64,000 bases of DNA, from assembly GCA_012932295.1 (NCBI GenBank), contig JAAONU010000013.1, positions 6,184,603-6,248,602 on the forward strand, read 5' to 3'. This DNA comes from Cyclina sinensis. Taxonomy: Eukaryota; Mollusca; Bivalvia; Venerida; Veneridae. Positions 1 through 10,921 of the stretch are shown piece by piece. The notes below the pieces were generated by a model, which was not told the origin of the DNA, did no database searches, and worked only from the letters and a program-made list of their open reading frames with translations. Each line of letters begins with the position of its first letter. The stretch's first letter is position 1. A program made the translations under genes and the position numbers.

Positions 1-1636
1 TATGTCCCCTGGGTCAAAATTGGCCATGCCCCAGGGTTCTCTTGGTTTACATATAGTTATATAGGAAAAACATGAAAAATCATTTTTCTCCAAAACTAAT
101 AGGACTAGACCTTAGATATTTGGTGTGGAGTATTGTGTAAAGAACCTTTACAAGTATTGTTTATATGTTGGCCCTTGGGTCAAAATTGGCCCCGCCCCAG
201 GGGCCCTTAATATGTAAAAAAGGCAATCTTTAAAAATCTTCTTACTGGAAACCTCAATGCCTACAGCTTTGATATTTGGTATGTAGCAATGTCTAGTGAT
301 TGTCTAGACTACCAAGTTTGTTTAAATTATGTTCCCTGGGTCAAAATTGGCCACACCCTAGGGTTCTTTTGGTTTACATATAGTTATATAGGAAAAACAT
401 TAAAAGTCATTTTTCTCCGAAACTGATAGGACTAGACCTTAGATATTTTGTGTGGAGTATTGTGTAAAGAACCTTTACCAGTATTGTTTATATGTTGGCC
501 CTGGGGTCAAAATTGGCCCTGCCCTGGGGGCCCTTAATATGTAAAAAAGGAAATCTTGAAAAATCTTCTTACTGGAAATCTCAATGCCTACAGCTTTGAT
601 ATTTGGTATGTAGCAATGTCTAGTGATTGTCTAGACTACCAAGTTTGTTTAAATTATGTTCCCTGGGTCAAAATTGGCCACACCCTAGGGTTCTTTTGGT
701 TTACATATAGTTATATAGGAAAAACATTAAAAGTCATTTTTCTCCGAAACTGATAGGACTAGACCTTAGATATTTTGTGTGGAGTATTGTGTAAAGAACC
801 TTTACCAGTATTGTTTATATGTTGGCCCTGGGGTCAAAATTGGCCCTGCCCTGGGGGCCCTTTAATATGTAAAAAAGGAAATCTTGAAAAATCTTCTTAC
901 TGGAAATCTCAATGCCTACAGCTTAGATATTTGGTATGTAGCATTGTCTAGTGGATGTCTACCATGTTTGTTCAAATTATGTCCCCTGGGTCAAAATTGG
1001 CCACGCCCCAGGGTTCTCTTGTTTAACATTGATTTATATAGGAAAAACATGAAAAATAATTTTTCTCCAAAACAAATAGGTGTAGACCTTAGATATTTTG
1101 TGTGGAGTATTGTGTAAAGAACCTTTACCAATATTGTTTAAATGTTGGCCCTTGGGTCAAAATTTGCCCCGCCCCAGGGGCCCTTAATATGTTAAAAAGG
1201 AAATCTTTAAAAATCTTCTTGTCTGAAACCACAAGACCTTGAATTTTAAAATTTGGCATAAAACAAGCTTTATCAAGCTTTTGCAAATTATTGGATTAGG
1301 TTAAAGGTCACAGAGGCTTAAAATAGATTTATCTACTGTACCTCATAAAGCCTTCGGTTATAGACCAATATCTTTGATATTCAGTATATAGGTTCCTTGC
1401 ATGGACCTCTACCCATGGGTAGGGTTTGAGGTCACTGGGTCAAGGTCAAGGTCACCATAGCTTATAATAGATATTTCTACTTTCTGTCATAGAGCCTTTA
1501 TTTATTGACTGATATTTTACATATTTGGTTTGTAGGCACTTATATATTTTCAATTAAAAAATGAAATACTGCTTAACAGCAAACCTACAGCCAAAGTACT
1601 CAGGTGAGCGATCCAGGGCCATCATGGCCCTCTTGT
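1..1636 (+). repeat. Minisatellite-cored interspersed element, right part (about 327-bp dimeric tandem units)
   Basis: GGGTCAAAATTGGCC-type motifs recur at 11, 177, 338, 504, 665, 831, 988 and 1154. Spacing alternates about 161 and 166, so each unit is a roughly 327-bp dimer of related monomers, with about four dimers before the array decays near 1250. The element closes with CAGGTGAGCGATCCAGGGCC and a short palindrome at 1601-1636 (AGGGCCATCATGGCCCT), then CTTGTT. It runs off the left edge and lies in an RBSN intron. Layout resembles the non-autonomous pearl/Helitron-like elements described in bivalves; that assignment is inferred. The small frames at 556-1117 are repeat artefacts. Confidence 0.85.
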
Positions 1637-1702
1637 TTTTTATCCCTCACTGTGCTGAAAATGAGAAAGTCAGTTTTATTTTTATTTATAAATTGTTTTC
1701 AG

Positions 1703-4012
1703 AAAATGAAGCTATGTATACATGAATGTGAAGAAATGCTAGAAAATTACTTGCCTATGGTTGAATCTCTAAGGTAATGTATGCTCCTTAATAAGACTTA
1801 AAAAGGTTTCGAAGTTCTTTTCAGATCAAATATAGGAGTTCAGTGCAGGGATTTGTGGTTATCAGTGGTAAGGTAAATTTCCAATCTTTCTACTTGAAAA
1901 TATTGTTACTAACTAGTAAATTAAAGAAACCAAATAAAACCATCTTATCACTTGTTCATGCTTGTTGGTTAAAGCATCTAGACCTGTCATAAAGTACATT
2001 ATAATCTGCTTCTACTTCCATTACCAAGGTTTGGCTTGGCTTGTAAATTTATTGAACTCATTTGTTTTGATGTTTTTACCAGTTGTGCAATGACTGAAGC
2101 TTAGAATCATTATTTCAGTGCTGGAGAATCAACCTATAGTTTATCTGTAGCCCAGCGCCGTAGACAGGAGCTAGTGAAGAAATATGAGTTAATTGACCAG
2201 TTAAGGTAAATTTTCACAATAATTGATAGTCATTATATCTGTATATGATAAAACATTTATTTTGTTTAATTGTCGAGCCGGCTTGCAGATAGGTCGACAT
2301 AGTCGTCAAATTTGATACCGCAGTTTGATGTATGTATGGCTTCTGTGCATCCATCCAGATTGCCTTGTCCGGGCTGTAACTTCTCCCTGCATGGAAGGAT
2401 TTTGTAATACCTTGGCACATTTGCTCTCCTTGATGAGATGGTGTGTTGCATGCAAGACCCAAGTTCCCAGCTCAAAGGTCAAGGTCACAGTGCCAGATCA
2501 AAGGTCCAAAATTTTAATGATAAAGCTTGTCCGAGCCATAACTTCTCTCTGCATGAAAGGATTTTAAAATACTTTGGCATGTTTGTTCACCTTGATGAGA
2601 TGGTATGTTGCGTGTAAGACCCAGATTCCTAGCTCAGAGGTCAAGGTCACAGTGACAGCTCAAAGGTCTAAAATGTTGTCTGGGCCATTCCTTCTCCATG
2701 CATGGAAGAATTTTAAATTACTGTGATACACATGTTATGGTCCCTGAAAGAGACATCATATAGGCCTGCCTTGTCCTTCCATCATCATCTTCCCACAGTT
2801 TCCATTTCACTGTCCTATCCCCATAGGCAGCTTTCCATTTGCAGACTCAACATGCTGCCCATGGGCATTCTTGTATACTTTATGCTTTAAGTGCTTTCAT
2901 ATAATGAGATATCATGAAAACTTTGTTCATTTTATTAGTAACTAGATTCATGACAGACACTGATTATTGTTACAAAGGAAATACTGAGTATATATAGGAT
3001 TAGAAGTAACATTCAGTGATCCAGTGGTAACATACAAGACTTGTAATTCAGTGGTTGAGAGTATCATCCCCTTTTCCTAATAGTCTTTCAGATGTGATAT
3101 TAAATTGAGGTCACATATCGTTGTGCTGTGCAGTGGGTATGTAAAAGAACCAGTAGTGTCTAGAATGGGGTAATTTCTATAAAATGCACTACCCCAACAA
3201 CCTAAAATATCTAAACTCTTCAGGAGACATCAGTCATATCGGCATCTTGTACTGTTAATGAATAAATAGATAGATGGCCAAAAACGAACATTTTGGAGGC
3301 AAGACCTCAATATACAAAATTACAGGTAATAAAGGCTTTGGTACTTTAAATATAGTGTATGGTGCCAGTTGTCATTTATAAACACCTGTTATCACCGCCA
3401 CATGCTTCTGCTGTCACCTCAGAAATGTCAATTTTTTATGCCCCCACCACTTTTAAGGGGGTATATAGATATACATATTTTATAACTTTTAACTTTTTTT
3501 TCAGTAAAAGAATTGCCTTACTAAATTCTGACAAAGAAGATGGACTTTCACCAAAACAAGCTCTGCTACAGAAGTCTATAAGAGCCTATGCCTCCAATTT
3601 CATGCAAGAAAACATGATGGGATTACAAAACTTGCCTTCCGAAGAACAGTATAGCAAATTACAGCAGCAGCATACGGCTAAGGTGCAGAGACAGATTGCC
3701 TTGGAACGACAAGCCATACAACTGGCACAGGCAGAAGAACGAAAATTAGCCGAGCGGGAAAAGGATGAAGAAAAACGTGATAGGTCTGGTTCACAAAAAC
3801 ATACTAGAAATAAAAGTGAAGGTTGGAAACCAACGGAACATAAGGTGAGGTCTTCAGATTCTGATCCTATGTTACAACAGATGGAAATCATTAAGGGGTA
3901 TATTCTTCAAGCAAAGAAAGCTCAAAAGTGGGACGAAGTGAGTATGTTAGAACAAAATTTGAAAGACTTACAGATGGAATATTCTAGTCAACAGAAACAG
4001 ACCTGGTCCTAG
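1703..4012 (+). CDS. RBSN: Rabenosyn-5, 3' part (last three coding exons)
   Basis: Endosomal Rab effector that links early-endosome fusion and recycling. Exons are 1703-1773, 2119-2205 and 3505-4012, with AG acceptors and GT donors; the phases (2, 2) join into 221 in-frame residues ending at TAG 4010-4012. The FYVE domain and start lie left of the window. The first two exons contain AGESTYSLS and KKYELIDQLSKRI, which align with the human mid-region AGETTYSLE...KVYELIDALSKKI. The third gives LQKSIRAYASNF, then a charged Glu/Arg/Gln helix, and finally SDSDPMLQQMEIIKGYILQA...WDEVSMLEQNLKDLQ, which matches the central helical-hairpin Rab-binding domain (DPLLQQIHNI...MDEVRTLQENLRQLQ). The protein stops about ten residues after that hairpin, so the NPF-rich tail and second Rab-binding hairpin of the vertebrate protein are absent from this exon. 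The reading frame runs back to 3359 but residues before 3505 are intron, including a repeat terminus. Confidence 0.93.
2320..2720 (+). repeat. Short tandem array, about 163-bp unit, in RBSN intron
   Basis: TGTCCGGGCTGTAACTTCTC starts at 2366 and diverged copies start near 2529 and 2677. Each unit carries CTCAAAGGTCAAGGTCACAG. About 2.3 copies in all. Confidence 0.7.
2721..3504. other. RBSN intron remainder
   Basis: AT-rich intron with no recognised gene. TTATGCCCCCACCACTTTTAAGGGGG at about 3437-3462 is a lone hairpin-like terminus of the TGCCCCC element family seen again at 15598-16979; it sits about 40 bases before the final acceptor. Confidence 0.4.
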
Positions 4013-4560
4013 TGTTGTGTTTTATATACCAAGGCCAAGGGGAAGTGCAGGTTTCTTTTATAAAAATTACAGTTTATTCATGATATACAGAAGGAAAATT
4101 AGTGTGTAATGGCTTTCATAATACATCTCTACTTGTTGAGATTTGAGATGGTTGCTTTTTTATTGATATCCCACCATGAAAAATATTCATTGAGAATAGC
4201 AAAGGAATGTTTTTCTTAAACAATTTATACATGATTGATTTACGTTTTAAGAAATATATTGAAAATTGAAAAAAAAAGCAAGTGATATAATATTGCCAAG
4301 CACTGGTTGCTGTTAATTTAACACAAAAGATGTACTGAAAAACACCAGAATGAAAAAAGTGCTTTCCTAATTGTATACATTTCCTTCATTGCAGTACTGG
4401 TTGTTAAAATATCATGGTTGCATGAATGAGGGAGATTACAGAAAGCTAAGCACTGGTTTCTTTCCTCATGTGAAGCAGTTAACTGTAAAATCAAAATGGT
4501 CATTATGTTTTTCATGAAATCTTTCGAATAAATCATGGTGGATTGATCAACCCAGTATTG
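4013..4560 (+). other. RBSN 3' untranslated region (inferred) with poly(A) signal
   Basis: AT-rich sequence after the RBSN stop codon. It has no long open frame on the sense strand. A canonical AATAAA lies at 4527-4532, about 515 bases past the stop. The extent is inferred from that signal only. Confidence 0.5.
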
Positions 4561-5065
4561 TTAAATTTGTGATAATCAAATCTCAAAGTACTGACATTAA
4601 TATTGAAATTACAATGTTTTTTATCAAAACACTGTGAATTATTAATAGAAGCACTGAGATATTGTTGTTGTTGTTGTATAATTTATTTGCCAGATTTATG
4701 CAATTATTTATTATATTAAAGATAAACATAACATTAAAATTACTTACACGTAACTTGATGTTGCTTATGTGAGTGAATTTTTAACTGTCACAATATTTAT
4801 ATAAATGTTGCTTTGTTCAGTTGATTTAATATTGTATTTTTTTGTTCTAAAAATGGTGCCAGATCTGAAGTTAATGGCTATGCAATGCAAATAATGAAAG
4901 AAATATTACTAGCACGCATTTAGTTTCCAGTAAACAAAAGAAGGACCTTACCTTTTCAAGGCAGACCAGATTTAGAAAAACAGATTCTGTCAATCAATTA
5001 ACTTTTTTTGACTTTTATGTTTATATATAATAATAGCTAAAATGATGTAATCATTAAGGAAATTA

Positions 5066-6080
5066 TTTATCCCCCCGCCAAAGGCGAAGGGGATATTAGA
5101 AATGCCCTTCGTCCGTCCGTGTGTATGAAACAATTTTGTCCGGAGCATAACTCCAAAACTACTTGAGGGATTTTATTCAAACTTCATACACTGACAGAGC
5201 ACATTGGTAGGTAGTGCAGTGTGCAAGTGCAATAACTCTACCTTGCCTATTTTTAGAGTTATTTCGCTTTATCAGATTTACTTGATAAATTTTGTCGGGA
5301 GCATAACTCCAAAACTGCTAGAGGGATTTTATTCAAACTTCATACACTGACAGAGCACATTGGTAGGTAGTGCAGTGTGCAAGTGCAATAACTCTACCTT
5401 GCCTATTTTTAGAGTTATTCCCCTTTATCAGAATTACTTGATAAATTTTGTCCGGAGCATAACTCCAAAACTACTTGAGGGATTTTATTCAAACTTCATA
5501 CACTGACAGAGCACATTGGTAGGTAGTGCAGTGTGCAAGTGCAATAACTCTACCTTGCCTATTTTTAGAGTTATTCCCCTTTATCAGAATTACTTGATAA
5601 ATTTTGTCCGGAGCATAACTCCAAAACCACTTGAGGGATTTTATTCAAATTTCATACACTGACAGAGCAATTGGTAGGTAGTGCAGTGTGCAAGTGCATT
5701 AACTCTACTTTGCCTATTTTTTAGAGTTATTCCCCTTTATCAGATTTACTTGATAAATTTTGTCCGGAGCATAACTCCAAAACTACTTGAGGGATTTTAT
5801 TCAAACTTCATACACTGACAGAGCACATTGGTAGGTAGTGCAGTGTGTAAGAACAATAACTCTACCTTGCCTATTTTTTAGGGGTTTTCTTCAAACTGCA
5901 AACCCACATTATTACATTTACTTTTTTAAGTCTTTCTATAACAAGAGTTCAACAATACAGCCCTTTACTTGAACAGAACAAAACAGAACAGAACACATAC
6001 CATACATGTGGGAGGGGACTTCAGCATGCAACCACTTGAAAGTACAACCTTCAGGTAACTTATTTCCGGTGGGGGGATTA
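5066..6080 (+). repeat. Element with TTATCCCCCC inverted ends and a 156-bp tandem core
   Basis: Left end TTTATCCCCCCGCC (from 5067) and right end GGTGGGGGGATTAA (about 6069-6081) are inverted copies of each other. Inside, GTCCGGAGCATAACTCC-type motifs start at 5138, 5294, 5450, 5606 and 5762, an exact 156-base period over almost five near-identical units. Low divergence suggests recent amplification or homogenisation. Confidence 0.85.
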
Positions 6081-6265
6081 ACCATGTGTAACATGGCTCT
6101 TGTTAGATTGCAAATGCTTCAGTGAATAATATTATTCAGGTTGTGCATAATGAATTAAAGAGAAACAGTAGAAGTTTTGATCTTACAGTGTGCACGCAAA
6201 ATGTGCAATACTGTAGGTCTTTAGGTTTATGAATAACACCTTAAGTCATGAGATCATAACTTTTT

Positions 6266-6775
6266 AGCTCACCAGGCGAGCTTTTAGTACACTATTTTGT
6301 CTGTCATCTGTTCGTCCATCCTTCATTCATTATATTTTGTTTGTAAACACTCTTGAGGCTACAATTTCAATCAGATCTAAATGAAACTTGATCAGAATGT
6401 TAGCCTCAATGAAGTCTTGGACATTGTAAATGTAAATCTACCTGACATATTTTAGCTCACCTGACCAAAAAGATCAGCTGCAGCTTTTAGTATGCTCTAG
6501 ATATTTGGTTTGTAGTGTCATCTAGTGGACATCTAGCATGATTGTTCAAATCATGGCCCCTGGGTAAATATTGCAGATTCCCAAGAGGTCACTTGCATTC
6601 ATTCTGACCTTCATTCTTGGTTTTGATATTACAAGCTTAAAATTTAGACCACATACAGTTTTTATACAGATTTCAATAACCAACTTTGATGAACTTGCTC
6701 TCTGGCAATGAGTTATTTTGGACCTTGTACCACACATTTCAGTTGAGCGACCCAGGGCCACTTGGCTGTCTTGTT
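6266..6775 (+). repeat. Short copies of the AGCTCACC...CTTGTT element family
   Basis: Opens with AGCTCACCAGGCGAGCTTTT at 6266. A second opening (AGCTCACCTGACC) starts about 6454. It closes with GAGCGACCCAGGGCC and a degraded palindrome ending TCTTGTTTT near 6775. The core is reduced to about one unit. Confidence 0.65.
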
Positions 6776-7400
6776 TTAATTCTATTGATCATCTGTGAAT
6801 GAGCTGTTTAAAAAGGCATTATATTTTATATTTATATTCTTATTATTCAGACTGGTTCTTGTCATGTGTTCTTGTTTAGAAGAAAAAGTACAAAAAAAGA
6901 AGGAACACAGTCAAAGTCTGATGCTTGCTAAATCAAAATTATTTCTTCAGTGCTACATGTAGTTGTTTATGTCTGTGCATGCTTTCTTGTTGAAGAAAAT
7001 ACACTTTAAAACTTGGTTTAATTTTGTTAAATATTATTTTTAAGTTTTCACTTTTCAGGTATACAAAACATTGCTGTCTCTTATTCTAAATCAGGGAAAA
7101 AAGGAGTATTCTGTAAGTCTCTGGTCACTGATGTGCTTTTTACATGTATAATCAGAATGCTTATGAACAAATGATGATGAAATGAAATTACGAAGTTCTG
7201 TGAAAATACACTTGGAACCTGTCAGAACTTTTTGCCATAACTAAGAAATGCTTTATAACCTAATTGTGATGCTATGAAAAAGTTAATGTTGTCTGTCTCT
7301 GATTCAGAGAATCAAGTTTTGACTGTACTTAGTATGGTTCAGATGCACCTTTATGTATGTTTTAATACCCTGCTTTGAAAAAGTTGGGATATAATGCTTG
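6776..7400. other. Intergenic, nothing recognised
   Basis: AT-rich unique-looking sequence. No exon-like frame with flanking splice signals and no repeat family that I recognise. Confidence 0.4.
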
Positions 7401-8110
7401 CTTGTCAGTAGACCATGTCAGCATAACCATTGACAAATTCTGCCAAATAATGAGAGGTCATCTTTTCATCATCCACAAACATCCCGCCTAGAAGCAGTCA
7501 TTGATCGGAAACTGTTTCAAAGTGCAAACTCTTGGAGCATGACCTTTGACCATGTGGACCCAAAAATGATAGGGTTCATCTGCTTGTCATGTCCAATCAC
7601 GTAGTAAAGTTTTAAGGTCCTGGGTGGAGTTGTTCTCAAGTTATTACTGAAAACCATGTTTACACTGCATGCCCCTTGACCTTGGCCTATAGAACCTCAA
7701 ACTAAGAGAGGTCATCTTACAAGATGCCCAACCTATTTAACACATCCCAAGTCTCTGCCTATGTTATACGTTTGATGACTGGAATTCTTTTAAAATTGTT
7801 TCCAGTCAATAACTCTAATAAAGTGCTCCCAAGACCTTCAAACTCATCAGGATTATTTGGGATATTCTGTAGATTACTTGAATTGCTTTTTAGGTCCATT
7901 TGGTCAAAGGTTAAGCTTACAGGGGCCTGCAGTGTGAAAATTATTTCTTAGCTATAACTCAAGAAATGCTGTACATCAGTATCTCCAACTTATCAAGATG
8001 GTTGGACATGTGTTGATAAATCCTGTTGGTTTGGCTGTCTGTATCAAGTGTCAGGGTCACAGGGGTCTGTACTTAATACATGGTTGTTGATCAATTACTT
8101 AAGAAAATGT
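7400..8110 (+). repeat. Degenerate repeat array, ATTGACCTTGAC type
   Basis: Imperfect units carrying GAGAGGTCATCTT, CTTGACCTTGGCC and 'AAGTCTCTGCC' motifs, typical of decayed bivalve minisatellite elements. Boundaries are approximate and no coding signal is present. Confidence 0.45.
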
Positions 8111-8391
8111 GAATTCAGGAATTTTATGGAAGGTTAACTCTGGCTGGATTTTATTGTTTTAGGCTGGGTCGACCTTCCTTACTGATTTGGGGACTTTCTG
8201 ATGCACATTAGGGGCATCAGTGTCATTCTGACGATACTGATGCAGCTGTTACCATGACAATGAATCATGTTTATCAGAAATAGTGTTGTTAAGCTAATTG
8301 GCAAAGTAATACAGTATTATCTGTACTTTGCAGTACAGTAAGCATAAATATGTCATTCTTTATATTTTAGAAAGTAAAGCAGCAAACTTAT

Positions 8392-8596
8392 TTTGTCTCG
8401 GTGTGAAACATTTAGATACAGAGTTCTATTGAGAGATGAAAATTTAAGAATAAAAGAAAGTGCATTATTAAGCAGGATGATGGTATTAGATACAGAGAAT
8501 AGGAGTAGGGAAACATTGGTCACCTGTTTGACTTTATTGACAAATAAATGGGCTTTAGTGATGTATGAATGTCATATTTTGATATTAGCAGAATAA
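8392..8596. other. Small open frame, probably not coding
   Basis: A 67-codon frame with no similarity I recognise. It lacks convincing splice sites or a neighbouring exon of the RBSN tail. Recorded because it is the only repeat-free frame in the 3' flank of RBSN. Confidence 0.15.
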
Positions 8597-8619
8597 AACA
8601 TATTGAAATAAGTTAGTTT

Positions 8620-9640
8620 TATGCCACATGTATATTGCTTTGCACATGTCGGTCTGTCCTGTCCAGCTGTCGGTAGACCAGACCTTGTCTGATCGATAAC
8701 TCGAGAACTATTTGGCCAACAACCTTTAAACTTCATAGGTTGGTTGCCTTTATTGATTAGAAGACACATATTCTTTTTGAAGCCAGTAGGTGAAAGGTCA
8801 AGGTCACTGTCAAATCAAAAACCATGTGTGCTTAATCATTCGAGTACCATGACCCCAAACCCTTCAAATTGTACAGGGTGGTTGCTTTTATTGATTAGAA
8901 GACCCATATTGTTTTTGGGACCTGTAGGTGAAAGGTCAAGGTCACCTTAAATTTTATGACCATGTCTGCTCAATAACTCAAGTACCATTTGACCCACAGA
9001 TTTCAAACTTCATAGGATTGTTGTCCTTATTAAGCAGAAGATCCCTTTTGTTTAATGGTCAGTAGGTCAAAGGTCAAGGTCAGGATCACCTTTAATCAAT
9101 AACTAGAGAATGCTTTGGCCTACAGTCCTCAAATTTGGTGGGGAAGTTGGTCATATCCAGTAGATAACCCCTATTGATTTGGAGGTCAAAAAGTCAAGGT
9201 CACTGACCATCTCAGGTGCAACTTGTTCTTGGGGCAACCTAATGGAAGATTCCCCCATTTTGGACATTGGTTGTATGCCCAAAGAACATGCTTACCTGTA
9301 ACACACCTTTTGTTTGTCCACCAATAACTAGAGAATGATTTGGCTTACAGTCCTCCAATTTGTTGGGGATTTTGGTCATGACCTGAAGATGACCGATATT
9401 GATTTTGAGGTCAGTAGGTCAAAGGTCAAGATCACTGTGACCTTGACCACAAAAAGTTTGTCCAATAGTTAACTAGAGAATGCTTTGCCATACAGTCATA
9501 TCAGATTTGGTTGGGAGGTTGGTCATGACTGGTAGATGACCTTTATTGTTTTGAGGTCAAAGGTCAAGGTCACATAGACTTTTACCACAAAAGCTAGTCT
9601 ACAGTCTTCATATCTGGTAGATTGGTCAGCATCCAACATC
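8620..9640 (+). repeat. Tandem array with direct-repeat AGGTCA half-sites
   Basis: About seven diverged units of roughly 120-140 bases, each with AACTAGAGAATG-type and GGTCAAAGGTCAAGGTCAC-type blocks. Perfect AGGTCA-A-AGGTCA occurs at 9064-9076 and 9554-9566, each followed directly by a third AGGTCA; another DR1 lies near 9416-9428. Confidence 0.75.
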
Positions 9641-9799
9641 CTTTAATTGTCACATAATTGAAATGATAGGGTTTTTTTTAATCTGCTGAATATTATGTAT
9701 TGCATTGATGTCATATTTACTTATAATTTTTGTTATATATATATACAGTTATACAGTGTTAAGTGTTATGATAAAAGATTCAATAAAAGTGATATCTTA

Positions 9800-10515
9800 G
9801 ACTTTGTTTGACTACTCACTCTTCAACAAGCTACAAGGGCTGTGACTTGTCCAAATTTTAAGACCAATGGACTTATCGCCAGAACCACTTCTTGAATTTT
9901 GAGTAAACTTCACAGGAATGATCATAAGCAAGTGAAGTTACTGTTGTTATTGATGTATCTCAGCTGGCTGATCAGATTTTGAGGAAACTTCACAGGATGA
10001 TTATAAGCGAGAGAAACCATGCTTTCAGCACTTGATTTGTTCAAATTTGAATACACTTAGGCCTATCTCCATAATCGTTGGTTGGACTTTGAGGAAACAT
10101 CACAGCAATGGTCGTGACCAAGTGTAGTTAGGCATATTATCAGTGTGTTTCTGTCAGATGATTTTTACTGGTGTTGCAGTGCTTGATTTGTCCAGAATTT
10201 GGTACATTTCATCATATCACCATCAGCTGGTCGGATTTAAATGAAATTTCACAGGAACGATTACTTCGGAAACAGTTTTTGTATTTAACATCTCTGTCTG
10301 TATGTATATATGTCACAAAGTTTTTCTGTTTCTGTTCTCCATAACCTCTGATTGGTTTTTAGCCTAATTGAGCATTTCATCAGCACTTTCCATATTAGTG
10401 ATTTTTAACAGATATTGTCCTTGATTTGTCCAGATCTGAACACATTTGGGCTTATCTCCACAACCGCTGGTTGGATATAAGCTATACCGGGCTATCATGC
10501 CCTTTTGTTATTATT
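9800..10515 (+). repeat. Diverged tandem element, CTTGATTTGTCCA type
   Basis: Units of about 150-180 bases carry TTGAGGAAACTTCACAGGA and CTTGATTTGTCCAGA motifs. The right end GGGCTATCATGCCCTTTTGTT (about 10489-10509) is a relaxed copy of the AGGGCCATCATGGCCCT...CTTGT terminus. Confidence 0.6.
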
Positions 10516-10921
10516 TTCACAGTTGTGTCTTCTTTTCCTAGATTCTGCTCCATGAATATAACTGCTTAGAGAATGAACTGCCATGTAATGGAAGGGTTAA
10601 TTAAAGGTTTTCCTTTATATTTCTAGGTAAAACGTGACTCCCCGGGGTAGGAGTCAATAATGACTAAAGAGACATACTTTAAACAATCTTGGTAGAGTAC
10701 TACTGGATAATACTACACACCCAGTTTCCAAAGTATCAGTTTTGTGCTTTCTATTTTTAAAGACCTTACATATAATAATACATTATGTCTTTGTAAAACA
10801 TCTTACCCCCAAAGGTGGAGCCAAAAATGACCCCAGAGGCAAAGTTTGAACAGTCTTGGTAGAGGTCCACCAGACGAAGCTTTGTGTCTAATTTTAGAAC
10901 TTGGTACCCTTGTGGTTTTTT

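Noticed and set aside
556..1117. Two related small frames beginning MKNLLTGNLNAYS
   Set aside because: They repeat with the 327-bp unit and occur as reverse copies in other elements.
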